Assembly: GCA_943789205.1 (NCBI GenBank)
Contig: CALSTG010000001.1
Coordinates: forward strand, 920,435-984,434
Source: an uncultured Flavobacteriales bacterium
GTDB taxonomy: Bacteria; Bacteroidota; Bacteroidia; Flavobacteriales_D; Crocinitomicaceae
Reading direction: 5' to 3'
Length of the DNA: 64,000 nt
Each line of letters begins with the position of its first letter. The first letter of the stretch is position 1. The notes under the pieces were generated by a model. That model was not told the DNA's origin, made no database searches, and saw only the letters and a list, made by a program, of their open reading frames with translations. Of the stretch, positions 26,359 to 35,252 are shown in pieces. A program made the position numbers and the translations under genes.

Positions 26359-27868
26359 TTCTGAAGGTTGTCCCTTGGCCAAGTTTAGATTCGGCAACAA
26401 AAACTTTCCCATTGTGATGCTCTTCAATAATTCTTTTTACCAAGGCAAGACCTAATCCCCATCCTCTCTTTTTTGTAGAATACCCTGGCTCAAAAACCGC
26501 TTTTTGATTTGAAGAAGAAATTCCTTTTCCCGTATCTTTGAAGTCAATGATAATATCTGATTTTTCAGCAGAAAGAATTATTTCTAATTTACCAACACCC
26601 TGCATCGCATCAACAGCATTCTTACATAAATTTTCAACTACCCAATCTAAAAGTGATGCATTGTGATTAACATCAATTTTATCAGCTAGTTTTGATTCAA
26701 AAATAAGTTCTACCTTACTCGAGAGTCGGATTTTTAAATAAGCCAAGTTATTTTCAATGGTTGAAACAATATCTTTTTCTTCGAGTTTTGCTTCTGAACC
26801 TATTTTTGAAAATCGATCCGTAATTCTTTCGAGGCGCACAAGGTCTTTTTTCATCTCTCGTGTAATCATAGGATCAACTTTAAGGTTTTCTAAATGCGCT
26901 TGCCAACCCATTAAAGAAGACAATGGTGTTCCAAGCTGATGAGCTGTTTCTTTTGCCATACCAGCCCAAACTCTTTTTTGTTCTGCCTTGCGATAAGTTG
27001 AGAAAATGAAATAGCCAATGAATATCAATAATCCCAAAATTAGAACCTGAAAAGTTGGTATCCATTTCAAATAATACAACTCCTGACTTTCAGAAAAATA
27101 AAGCTGTTTTTGTCCGGTACCAAAATCAAATGTGAGTGGAGGGTTGATTTGTGCCCATTGCGCTCGAATTTCCCTACTCTTTTCTGTGCTGATATTTGTT
27201 GCCTCTAAGGAATCACTTGCCACATCCCAAAGCATTACAGGTATCAATCCCTTGTTGTCTTTGATCTCTTCATTGAAAGAAGCAATGAGTCTTTCACTCT
27301 CGTCTTTTAGGCGTTCAAGCTCAAAGGAATTTCCAAATATAAACTGAAGATACTCTCCGTCTAGATATTCTATGAGCTGAAATTGCCCTGCAGCTTTCCA
27401 AGATTTTGCTTTTTCTATACAAATGGAATCTTTTTCGTCATTGCCTTTTGCATCCCCAAACAAAGCTTCCATATTTCGGTGTTGCATAATAGCATTCCCT
27501 TCTGTCAAAAGCACTACTGGAATATCTGTATTGGCCTGAATAATGGACAAAGAAAACTCTACATCTTGATTTTTGGACAAGTCCGACTTCTGCAGTAATA
27601 CTTTTTGAGCTGCAACGACTAAATTGATCTTTTGACGTTCTTTCTTTTTAAGTTCCGTAAAAATATCATTGCTGAGCTGAACCAATGCTCCTTTTTTCTT
27701 AATCGCTTCAACCCACTGTGTAGCTTTTGATTGTTCCCTATCTCCAAGCTTTGAAAGAAAATTATTTGAAAGAATTAAAGAGGCTGCGATAACAAAAAGA
27801 ACCATTAACGCTAAGAAAATTTTCCACCGTTGCTTATTAATATGTAGTCCGTTTGCTGCGTTTGACAT
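26339..27868 (-). CDS. Membrane sensor histidine kinase
   Basis: The 509-residue protein has one membrane helix at about 16-36, a sensor region of about 230 residues, a second helix at about 270-290, then the kinase core. That core shows the H-box with H310 in KETAHQLGTPLSSL, the N-box NLCKNAVDAM, and G-boxes DTGKGIS and GWGLGLAL. It would autophosphorylate H310 in response to a periplasmic signal. No response regulator is adjacent, so it is an orphan. It is divergent from a small membrane protein (33 nt between starts) and overlaps its convergent neighbour by 20 nt. Confidence 0.92.
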   Translation of the reverse strand: MSNAANGLHINKQRWKIFLALMVLFVIAASLILSNNFLSKLGDREQSKATQWVEAIKKKGALVQLSNDIFTELKKKERQKINLVVAAQKVLLQKSDLSKNQDVEFSLSIIQANTDIPVVLLTEGNAIMQHRNMEALFGDAKGNDEKDSICIEKAKSWKAAGQFQLIEYLDGEYLQFIFGNSFELERLKDESERLIASFNEEIKDNKGLIPVMLWDVASDSLEATNISTEKSREIRAQWAQINPPLTFDFGTGQKQLYFSESQELYYLKWIPTFQVLILGLLIFIGYFIFSTYRKAEQKRVWAGMAKETAHQLGTPLSSLMGWQAHLENLKVDPMITREMKKDLVRLERITDRFSKIGSEAKLEEKDIVSTIENNLAYLKIRLSSKVELIFESKLADKIDVNHNASLLDWVVENLCKNAVDAMQGVGKLEIILSAEKSDIIIDFKDTGKGISSSNQKAVFEPGYSTKKRGWGLGLALVKRIIEEHHNGKVFVAESKLGQGTTFRITLPAR

Positions 27869-27888
27869 GCGTTGCTAAAATTAAGGCT

Positions 27889-27896
27889 TATCTTTG
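27889..27896 (+). promoter_or_regulatory. TAnnTTTG promoter-like box, 27902 gene
   Basis: TATCTTTG ends 5 nt before the ATG at 27902, between the divergent histidine kinase and small membrane protein genes. It excludes the TTG at 27872 as start if used. Confidence 0.5.
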
Positions 27897-27901
27897 AATC
27901 T

Positions 27902-28195
27902 ATGAAAATGATTTTGAAGAATCCTACTTGGATATTTTGTCTTTGCTTTCTTGTTTTTGCAATGATTCTAACCTTACTTCCATTGAATTTATTTCCCGGA
28001 GAATACGTTGTGAAAGAAACCGGTGCGGTAATTGAAGGACCTATAAGTCTTTATTCATTCACGCCATGGGGATATGATCCCGATATGGCTTACTTTTCTG
28101 ATTTTTACCTAACTGCAAAGGGCTATGCATTTGCAGCTTGTATGCTGATAGGCTTTCCATTTTTAATAGCATACCGAATTTCGCTAAGAAAGTGA
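27902..28195 (+). CDS. Small two-helix membrane protein
   Basis: From the ATG at 27902 the product is 97 residues with two membrane helices (about 9-30 and 74-92) and a loop of about 40 residues between, on the outer side by the positive-inside rule. I recognise no family. It is divergent from a sensor kinase gene with only 33 nt between starts, so the two may be co-regulated. The 3' end lies 5 nt from the convergent SDR gene. Confidence 0.65.
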   Translation: MKMILKNPTWIFCLCFLVFAMILTLLPLNLFPGEYVVKETGAVIEGPISLYSFTPWGYDPDMAYFSDFYLTAKGYAFAACMLIGFPFLIAYRISLRK

Positions 28196-28200
28196 AATAA

Positions 28201-28992
28201 CTACAATGATTTGGTGCGCCCACCATCGACAGGAAGATTGATTCCATTGATGTAATCAGCTTCGTTAGAAGCTAAAAAAGCGATTGCTCTTGCCACTTCC
28301 TCTGGTTCTGCGATACGTTTCATAGGCACCTGCACAGCCATTGATTCATAAATATCATCCACAGACTTTTCTAATTTAGTCGCTTTTGATGAGGCAATAT
28401 CAGACAAACGAGAAGTATTCGTCGCTCCTGGCAAAACGTTATTTACGGTTATGTTATATTCGCCAAGTTCGTTGGCAAGTGTTTTACTCCAATTCGCTAC
28501 GGCACCTCTAATGGTATTCGATACTCCCAAGCCATTTAAAGGTTGTTTAACTGAGGTTGAAATAACATTTATAATTCTTCCAAACTGCGCATCTATCATA
28601 AACGGAATTAATGCTTGTGCAAGAATGTGGTTGCATATTAAATGTTGTTGAAATGTATTGATAAATGCCTCCGGAGTCGCATCTTTTATTAACCCTCCTG
28701 CTGGTCCACCAGTATTGTTAACCAAAATATGAATTGTTCTGTTATCCTTATCTAAGAACTCGCGCACTGATGAATTGACATTTTTTGGTTCTGAAAAATC
28801 AGCAACAATAATGCAGTGTCTTTGCGATGGAAGCGAATTGACTAATTCATCAAGTACACCTTCAAGCTTCTCTTTATTTCGAGCCAATAGAATTACGGAC
28901 GCCCCTCGCTCAGCAAAAAGCTTTGCAGTTTCTTTGCCTATTCCCTGAGAACTGCCAGAGACAAGAGCAACTTTATTTTCTAAATTTTTCAT
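28201..28992 (-). CDS. SDR-family oxidoreductase lacking the usual Tyr-Lys pair
   Basis: The 263-residue Rossmann protein has SGSSQGIGKETA at the N-terminus and the NNTGGP and INVISTS strands of classical SDRs. It ends with a normal cofactor/oligomer block (ADYINGINLPVDGGR). Where YxxxK is expected the sequence reads SNTIRG, so both catalytic residues are replaced (N and R). The same replacement is known in a described BKR-like SDR subgroup, so this is not damage. Substrate is unknown. Confidence 0.88.
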   Translation of the reverse strand: MKNLENKVALVSGSSQGIGKETAKLFAERGASVILLARNKEKLEGVLDELVNSLPSQRHCIIVADFSEPKNVNSSVREFLDKDNRTIHILVNNTGGPAGGLIKDATPEAFINTFQQHLICNHILAQALIPFMIDAQFGRIINVISTSVKQPLNGLGVSNTIRGAVANWSKTLANELGEYNITVNNVLPGATNTSRLSDIASSKATKLEKSVDDIYESMAVQVPMKRIAEPEEVARAIAFLASNEADYINGINLPVDGGRTKSL

Positions 28993-29112
28993 ACTATTTG
29001 TTCATTTCCTATGCGTGAATAATAATTAATACTGAATTTCTCATTGGTAAATTTAATTCTATCAGTAGAATTTCATATTTTCGCTAAATTACAAATCTAA
29101 ATATTTAAATAA

Positions 29113-32100
29113 ATGAAAAAATTACTACTATTTAGTGTCTCATTGTTTTTGGGTCTTTCGACTTTAAATGCACAATGTGATGCGCCCACGTCTGCAAGTC
29201 CTCTTGCCTTTTGTGGAGGAGTGGCCACTGTACCATTAGAAGCTGCCGCAACACCGGCACTTTTAACCTACACATTGGACATGACCGATGCTTTCGGAGA
29301 TGGATGGAATGGAGCAAATGTTTCTCTTTTTGCGAATGGAATTCTAGTCTTAAACGAAACATCAATCACTGGTGGTGCGGGATCTTCTGCTTTTACTTTT
29401 CCAGAAGGTTCTGTTATAACTGCGGCTTGGGTCTCAGGAACTTGGAATAGTGAAATTGGCTGGGCGCTTCTTGACGAAAATGGCACTGCGGTAGCCAACG
29501 GTGGTTATGGTGCTACTATAGATTATACCACACCTTCTGATACATACACCTTAAATTGGTATGATGCCGCAGGAGGAACTTTATTGGGGGATGGATCACC
29601 TTTTGAAGCAGTAGGAACATCTGTTATGCCAACGGCATCTACAGGTACATATAACTTTTTTGTTACATCAACAGGTCTAAATTGTACTGAAAGTGCTGCG
29701 GTAGAAGTAGTAGTAGAAGTTACAGATGTAAACGTTGGTATTGACGCACAGGATGTTTCTTGTATTGGTAATGCAGATGGTACATTTGCTATCACGACGG
29801 TAGAATGTGGTACACCACCCTTTAGCTTTTCAGTTGATGGTGGCGCGTTTGGCCCAGCCCCGACAGATTTAGCAGCCGGAACATATTCGGTTATAGTTGA
29901 AGACGGAGCACTTTTACAGAGCGCCGCAGTTGATGTTGTTATCGGAACTCCAGCAACTGTTGTTCCTGGCCCTCCTTCAGCTGATACATTATTGGCTTTT
30001 TGTAGTGGATCTGCTAGTATTCCATTAGAGGCTGAAGCAACAGGTCTTCCCGTTGCATTTACTTTCACAGGTTTTGATTCATTTGGAGACGGATGGAATG
30101 GAGCTTCCGTATCAATTTTTGCAGATGGTGAACTCATTGTTGACGCTTTTGTTGTGGGTACTGATGAAGGTTCGGCTAACTTCATAGCAAGCGAAGGTGC
30201 AACGATTACAGCGACTTGGGAATCAGGATCTTGGAATGGAGAAATTTCTTGGGAGCTTTCAGATGCAAGTGGTACTATTGCCAATGGTGGTTGGAATGCG
30301 TCTATTGACTACACAATCCCTGCAGGTGTTTACCCCTTAAATTGGTATGATGCAGCTTCTGGTGGTAACTTAGAAGGAAACGGATCTCCTTTAGAGGCTG
30401 TAGGCACAAGTGTAATGCCAGCATCTGAGGTTGGAGTTTATGACTTCTTTGTAACACAGTCGAATGAAGGTTGCGAAAGTTTACCTGTTCAAGTAACTGT
30501 GGAAATCACTGACGTAAATGTTACATTATCTACAACGGACGAAACATGTACTGATTATACAAACGGAGGATTTGCTATTTTAGATACCTTATGTGGTACA
30601 GAGCCTTTTGAATTCTCTGTAGACGGTGGTGCTTTTGGACCTGCGCCAAATTTAACTGCAGGTACTTACTCTATTGTAGTTAAGGATGCGGATTCATTGT
30701 TCAGTACACCTATCACTATTGAAATTAATACATTAGAAACTTCTATTCCACCGAGCCCTGCAGCTGATTCAGCGGTTTATGCTTGTTCTGGAGATGCAAG
30801 TATCGAATTGACAGCTGTTGGAGATATTGCTTCAACAGATTCATTGTTAACTACAATGCAAGGTGGCAATGGTTCACAAGGTACCATGTTTGTTATTGAA
30901 GCGATTCAAGAAACAACCATTCAGGACTTTGCTTTGAATATGAACGTAGGGACGACAGGAGATGTTTCTATTTTCTACAGAGCTGATGATTACTTAACTG
31001 TTCCTGGAGCGAATACGAGTGATGCTGGTTGGATTTTGGTAGGTACGGCTGAAGGCCTCGCTTCTGACGGTCCGGATTACACCAATATTCCAGTTCCAGT
31101 TAACATCACTATTCCAGCCGGTGAACGATATTCTTTCCACATCGGTTCTACAGGTGGCGTTGCATACACCAATGGGACAACCCTTGGAGATGTTTATGCT
31201 GCAACTGCAGGATTTAACTTTATACAAGGTCACGGTGGTACGATTTTCAATTGTACATTCGCACCGAGGGTATTTAACGGTCTTATTCGTTACGAAGCTA
31301 CTCAAGCTATCGATGTTGCTTGGTTTGATGCTGCTACAGGCGGTGCTGTAATCGGAAACGGATCTCCTTTCGAGTCTGTTGGTACAGGTATTTTACCTAG
31401 TTCAGACACCACAGGCACTTTTGATTTTTATGTGGCAAGTGATAACAACGGATGTTACAGTGAAGAAACCGTTACGGTATCTGTAAATATTGCTCCGGTT
31501 AATGTTTATCTATCTTCTGTAGATGCTTCATGTAATACTGGTGCAGATGGATCATTCGTAATCGACTCTGTTTCTTGTGGTGAAGCACCATTTACATTTT
31601 CTGTAGACGGAGGTGCTGCAGGTGCAGCTCCAACGGATTTAACAGCGGGTGTTTATGAAATCGTTGTTTTTGATGGTCTTGGAGATTCTTCAAGTGTTTA
31701 CTTCTTAACCGTGGGTAGTGCTGCTGGTCCTTCGGATCTTGTAATCAACGAGCTTACAGATACGAGTGTTGAAGTATCTTGGGTATCTAATGGTTCTGAA
31801 ACAGGATGGACTATTGAGTACGGTGCTGCAGGATTTACGCCAGGTACAGGAGAGGAAATTGGTTCTGTAGCCGTAACTGATACGGTTGGATTTATCAATA
31901 ACCTCGAAGGTAATACAGACTATGACTATTATGTAGTTGCAGATTGTGGAACAGGAGTCAATGGTGATTGGGCACAAATTTCTTTCACTACGGATTGTGG
32001 TTTTTACACTGTTCCTTTCGAAGAAACTTTTGAAGATGATTCTGATACCCGTATTTGTTGGTACAATATCAATGAAGTGGGTGAAGAAGATTGGACATAC

Positions 32101-33249
32101 GCTACTGGTGCTGGTGGTGGATTAGGTGGCGCAGCTACTAATGCATTTGAGGGTGACCTAAACGCAAGATTTGTTAGCTCACCAGGTGGTGAAGTTTCTA
32201 AATTAGCTTCTCCTAGAATAGACCTTTCTGACCAAGACAGTGTTGCGCTTGTATTTGCTTATGCTCAAGAGTTGTGGGCTGGTGATCAAAACACAACAAA
32301 AGTATTTGTTAGAGATACGGATACTGCGGATTGGGTTGAGATTGCATCATATACTGATGATACTCCAGAATGGACTCTTGATACACTATTCATTGTTGAT
32401 ACAACAGATCAATTAGAAATTGCATTTGAAGGAACCAATGGTTGGGGTCGCGCAAATGTTGTTGATCAAATCCAAATCCTTCCTTGTTCTGTTGAGCCAG
32501 GTATTGATGGTGGTGGTAATGTTTGTAGAGCTGCTGACACAGTAGATCTTAACCAATACATTACACAAGGTGAAACTTACGGTTACTGGAGTTTCCCTGC
32601 AAATGAAACATTTGTAAATGGTTCAATTGCAGACGTTCAGTTCTTACCAGAAGGAACACACGAATTCTTATATGTTGTCAAAACACCATGTACAGCGGAT
32701 ACAACAGTTGCATCCCTTGTAATATATGGCCCATCTTCAGCAGGTGATGACGGAGCAGATTCAGTATGTTTGAATGAGCCTTACAACTTGTTATCTTCTT
32801 TATCAGGTAATATTGATTTAGGTGGAGATTGGATTGACCCACAAGGAAACAACCTAGGTTCTCCAGACATCACTGCGAGTAATATTCCAGGAAGTTATAA
32901 CTACCAATACATTACTTCTAACGGAGTTTGTGAAGCAGATACATCTACTGTTCTATTATTTGTAGACGGAGGGTGTGACTACTTAGGTCTAATGGAGGCA
33001 GATTTAAGCTTCTTTGAGCTTTACCCTAATCCAACAACAGGTAGCTTCAATATACAAGCTAATGAAGCTGAAGGTTTCTTCAGTGTTGAGGTGACTGACT
33101 TAAATGGTAGAGTTGTTAAAACGTTCAAAAATTACATTACAGGAAATGAAATCAAATCAGTTGATTTGAAAAACTCAGAAACTGGAACGTACTTTGTTAA
33201 AATCTACAACAACAATGTGTTTAAAACATTCAGAGTTGTTAAGAACTAA
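29113..33249 (+). CDS. Large modular T9SS cargo protein with SprB-like repeats
   Basis: The 1378-residue product has a signal peptide (cleavage near LNAQC). Two homologous units (period 263 residues) follow, each with an FGDGWNG aspartate-rich beta module, an Ig-like NWYDAA-GSP-EAVGT module and a SprB-like repeat (SVDGGAFGPAP, AGTYS). A third unit keeps the last two modules, but its first is replaced by an unrelated beta domain. Then come an FN3 domain (about 868-960), a jelly-roll 'cleaved adhesin' domain (about 965-1130), Ig-like repeats, and a T9SS type A sorting domain (about 1305-1378, from YPNPTTGSFN). It is probably a cell-surface adhesin. A strong terminator follows directly. Confidence 0.9.
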   Translation: MKKLLLFSVSLFLGLSTLNAQCDAPTSASPLAFCGGVATVPLEAAATPALLTYTLDMTDAFGDGWNGANVSLFANGILVLNETSITGGAGSSAFTFPEGSVITAAWVSGTWNSEIGWALLDENGTAVANGGYGATIDYTTPSDTYTLNWYDAAGGTLLGDGSPFEAVGTSVMPTASTGTYNFFVTSTGLNCTESAAVEVVVEVTDVNVGIDAQDVSCIGNADGTFAITTVECGTPPFSFSVDGGAFGPAPTDLAAGTYSVIVEDGALLQSAAVDVVIGTPATVVPGPPSADTLLAFCSGSASIPLEAEATGLPVAFTFTGFDSFGDGWNGASVSIFADGELIVDAFVVGTDEGSANFIASEGATITATWESGSWNGEISWELSDASGTIANGGWNASIDYTIPAGVYPLNWYDAASGGNLEGNGSPLEAVGTSVMPASEVGVYDFFVTQSNEGCESLPVQVTVEITDVNVTLSTTDETCTDYTNGGFAILDTLCGTEPFEFSVDGGAFGPAPNLTAGTYSIVVKDADSLFSTPITIEINTLETSIPPSPAADSAVYACSGDASIELTAVGDIASTDSLLTTMQGGNGSQGTMFVIEAIQETTIQDFALNMNVGTTGDVSIFYRADDYLTVPGANTSDAGWILVGTAEGLASDGPDYTNIPVPVNITIPAGERYSFHIGSTGGVAYTNGTTLGDVYAATAGFNFIQGHGGTIFNCTFAPRVFNGLIRYEATQAIDVAWFDAATGGAVIGNGSPFESVGTGILPSSDTTGTFDFYVASDNNGCYSEETVTVSVNIAPVNVYLSSVDASCNTGADGSFVIDSVSCGEAPFTFSVDGGAAGAAPTDLTAGVYEIVVFDGLGDSSSVYFLTVGSAAGPSDLVINELTDTSVEVSWVSNGSETGWTIEYGAAGFTPGTGEEIGSVAVTDTVGFINNLEGNTDYDYYVVADCGTGVNGDWAQISFTTDCGFYTVPFEETFEDDSDTRICWYNINEVGEEDWTYATGAGGGLGGAATNAFEGDLNARFVSSPGGEVSKLASPRIDLSDQDSVALVFAYAQELWAGDQNTTKVFVRDTDTADWVEIASYTDDTPEWTLDTLFIVDTTDQLEIAFEGTNGWGRANVVDQIQILPCSVEPGIDGGGNVCRAADTVDLNQYITQGETYGYWSFPANETFVNGSIADVQFLPEGTHEFLYVVKTPCTADTTVASLVIYGPSSAGDDGADSVCLNEPYNLLSSLSGNIDLGGDWIDPQGNNLGSPDITASNIPGSYNYQYITSNGVCEADTSTVLLFVDGGCDYLGLMEADLSFFELYPNPTTGSFNIQANEAEGFFSVEVTDLNGRVVKTFKNYITGNEIKSVDLKNSETGTYFVKIYNNNVFKTFRVVKN
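29176..31720 (+). repeat. Three diverged internal units in the 1378-residue protein
   Basis: The LAFC codons that open the first two units sit at 29212 and 30001, exactly 789 nt apart, and the third unit opens about 783 nt later (30784). Units 1 and 2 align along their whole length. Unit 3 matches again only from about 31310 on, after a replaced segment of about 480 nt. DNA identity is moderate, so the duplication is not recent. Confidence 0.8.
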
Positions 33250-33270
33250 TAACAATTAATATTCAAATTA

Positions 33271-33298
33271 AAGGGAGGCCTAAGGTCTCCCTTTTTTT
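33271..33298 (+). terminator. Rho-independent terminator after the large T9SS protein
   Basis: GGGAGGCC - TAA - GGTCTCCC forms an 8-bp stem with one G-U pair, followed by seven T. It ends 18 nt before the start of the aminotransferase gene. Confidence 0.9.
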
Positions 33299-33316
33299 AT
33301 TTTAATACTTTCGTTT

Positions 33317-34444
33317 ATGTTTAAATTACCTGACGTCCCTCAAAGTATATTTTCCAAAATGTCATTCTTATCGACTGAAAATAATGCCATTAATTTATCT
33401 CAAGGTTTTCCTGACTTCGATGTAGACGAAAACCTCGTTGAGATTATAAAAGCTACCTCCTCAAAGAAGGTACATCAATACTGCCCTATGAGTGGATTGC
33501 CAGAATTACTAAAAGAAACAGCAAGGCTTGTTGAAAATGCCTATGAAAGAAAGCTCAATCCAGTTAATGAAATTCTTATAACTGCAGGTGCGACCCAAGG
33601 CATCTTTACAACAATACAAGCTTTAGTGGCCGCAGGAGATGAGGTGCTCATTCTCGACCCAAGTTACGACTGCTATTGCATGCCAATAACATTATCACAA
33701 GGAATTCCTATTCGTATTCCTTTGAATCATGAATTCCTTCCAGACTGGGAACTGATTTCTCAATCAATTACCAACAAGACCAAACTAATTATAACGAATA
33801 ATCCTCACAATCCATCCGGTCGAATTTGGACAAAAGATGATATGGAAGAATTGGCTAAAATTCTAAAACGTTGTCCGCGGCTATATCATTTATCTGATGA
33901 AGTATATGAGCACATTACTTTTGAAAAAGCACACCTATCAGCCAACCTATTTGAAGCACTCCATGAAAAGACGGTCGTAGTTTCTTCTTTTGGGAAAAGC
34001 TTTCACATTACCGGGTGGAAAGTGGGTTACGTTGTTGCCCCTGAAATTCTAATGAACGAAATTAAAAAAGTTCATCAATATCTAGTGTTTACGGTCAACA
34101 GTGTTAGTCAACACGCTCTAGCAGCGTATTTAAAAAATGAAAACGTTAAAGAACTCGGTTCTTTTTATCAAAAAAAAAGAGACTTATTTCGGGATGGTTT
34201 GACAAAAAGTCATTTTGAATTACTGCCATGTGAGGGTACGTATTTCCAGCTTGCCTCATTCAAAAAGATCTCAAAACTTAACGATGTTGATTTCTGTAAA
34301 GAGCTTGTTACCAAACACAAGATAGCAGCGATTCCTGTTTCTGTATTTAGCGCTCACGAAGACAAAAATCAAGTGGTTCGGTTTTGTTTTGCCAAAGAAG
34401 ATCAGACCCTCATTAACGCGACAAAAGTATTATGCAAGATCTAA
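33317..34444 (+). CDS. PLP-dependent aminotransferase (methionine / glutamine transaminase K type)
   Basis: The 375-residue fold-type I aminotransferase has the NPHNPSGR block, SDEVYEHI and the PLP lysine in SSFGKSFHITGWKVGY. These features, and particularly the SFGKSFHITGWK form, are those of YbdL/KAT-like enzymes, which transaminate methionine, glutamine or kynurenine. The downstream omega-amidase gene overlaps it by 13 nt; together they would convert glutamine plus a ketoacid to an amino acid and 2-oxoglutarate. A TACTTTCG box (one mismatch to TAnnTTTG) ends 3 nt before the ATG. Confidence 0.9.
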   Translation: MFKLPDVPQSIFSKMSFLSTENNAINLSQGFPDFDVDENLVEIIKATSSKKVHQYCPMSGLPELLKETARLVENAYERKLNPVNEILITAGATQGIFTTIQALVAAGDEVLILDPSYDCYCMPITLSQGIPIRIPLNHEFLPDWELISQSITNKTKLIITNNPHNPSGRIWTKDDMEELAKILKRCPRLYHLSDEVYEHITFEKAHLSANLFEALHEKTVVVSSFGKSFHITGWKVGYVVAPEILMNEIKKVHQYLVFTVNSVSQHALAAYLKNENVKELGSFYQKKRDLFRDGLTKSHFELLPCEGTYFQLASFKKISKLNDVDFCKELVTKHKIAAIPVSVFSAHEDKNQVVRFCFAKEDQTLINATKVLCKI

Positions 34445-35208
34445 AGGTAGCACTGTTACAATTCAATCAAATCTGGGAGAATAAGGAGGCGAATTACGAT
34501 GAAATAAAATCATTATTATCTCAAGAAAAGGACTTCAACCTCCTATTATTACCTGAAATGTTTCATACTGGTTTCACAATGAACCACGAATACCTGGCCG
34601 AAGAAATGGAACAATCTGAAGGGATTAATTTTCTCAAAGCGCTTAGCGCTCAATATCAAACTGCTATTTATACAACACTGATTATTAAAAGCAATCATAA
34701 AGTATACAATCGTGGTGTTCTTATTCAAGAACAGAAAGTTGATCTTTATGATAAGAGAAAATGCTTTGGTCTCAGCGGGGAAACTGAATTTTATACCTCA
34801 GGTACAAAAGAAATGATTGTTACACTTTTAGGATGGCGACTCAACCTTCAAATCTGCTATGATTTAAGATTTCCTGAAGTAATTCGTAATAAACTCAGTA
34901 AAGATGGATCCCCCTTGTACGACGTAATATTGTATGTCGCGAATTGGCCACAAAAAAGAATTAATCACTGGATAAAACTACTTCAAGCCAGAGCTATTGA
35001 AAATCAATGTTATGTCGTTGCTTGTAATAGGATAGGAACTGATGGTAACGGCCTAGAATATAATGGGAAAAGTCTTATTATTGATCCCAATGGTGAAATA
35101 ATAGGCCATGAAAGTAGTGATGGGGTTGGTGAATTGGTACGTGCATCGCTCTCCCATAAAAATATGGAAGTCTTAAGAAAAAAACTTCCGTTTCTGCAAG
35201 ACCGATAA
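34432..35208 (+). CDS. Nitrilase-superfamily omega-amidase (YafV-like)
   Basis: The 258-residue carbon-nitrogen hydrolase has the catalytic triad in order: Glu in LLLPEMFHTGF, Lys in YDKRKCFGLSGE and Cys in LQICYDLRFPE. These sequence contexts fit omega-amidase/YafV, which hydrolyses alpha-ketoglutaramate and related omega-amides. The 13-nt overlap with the transaminase upstream supports this substrate, since that reaction makes the omega-amide. It is cytoplasmic, with no leader. Confidence 0.92.
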   Translation: MQDLKVALLQFNQIWENKEANYDEIKSLLSQEKDFNLLLLPEMFHTGFTMNHEYLAEEMEQSEGINFLKALSAQYQTAIYTTLIIKSNHKVYNRGVLIQEQKVDLYDKRKCFGLSGETEFYTSGTKEMIVTLLGWRLNLQICYDLRFPEVIRNKLSKDGSPLYDVILYVANWPQKRINHWIKLLQARAIENQCYVVACNRIGTDGNGLEYNGKSLIIDPNGEIIGHESSDGVGELVRASLSHKNMEVLRKKLPFLQDR

Positions 35209-35252
35209 ATTTCTTTAGAGTTTCGTATATTTAAGCGTCTTAAAATATATAC

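Noticed and set aside
29523..30284. A 253-codon frame on the minus strand
   Set aside because: It lies opposite the repeat gene and reflects its regular codon pattern (Gly/Thr/Ala-rich sense gives Pro/Ser/Ala-rich antisense). There is no signal, domain or start context of its own.
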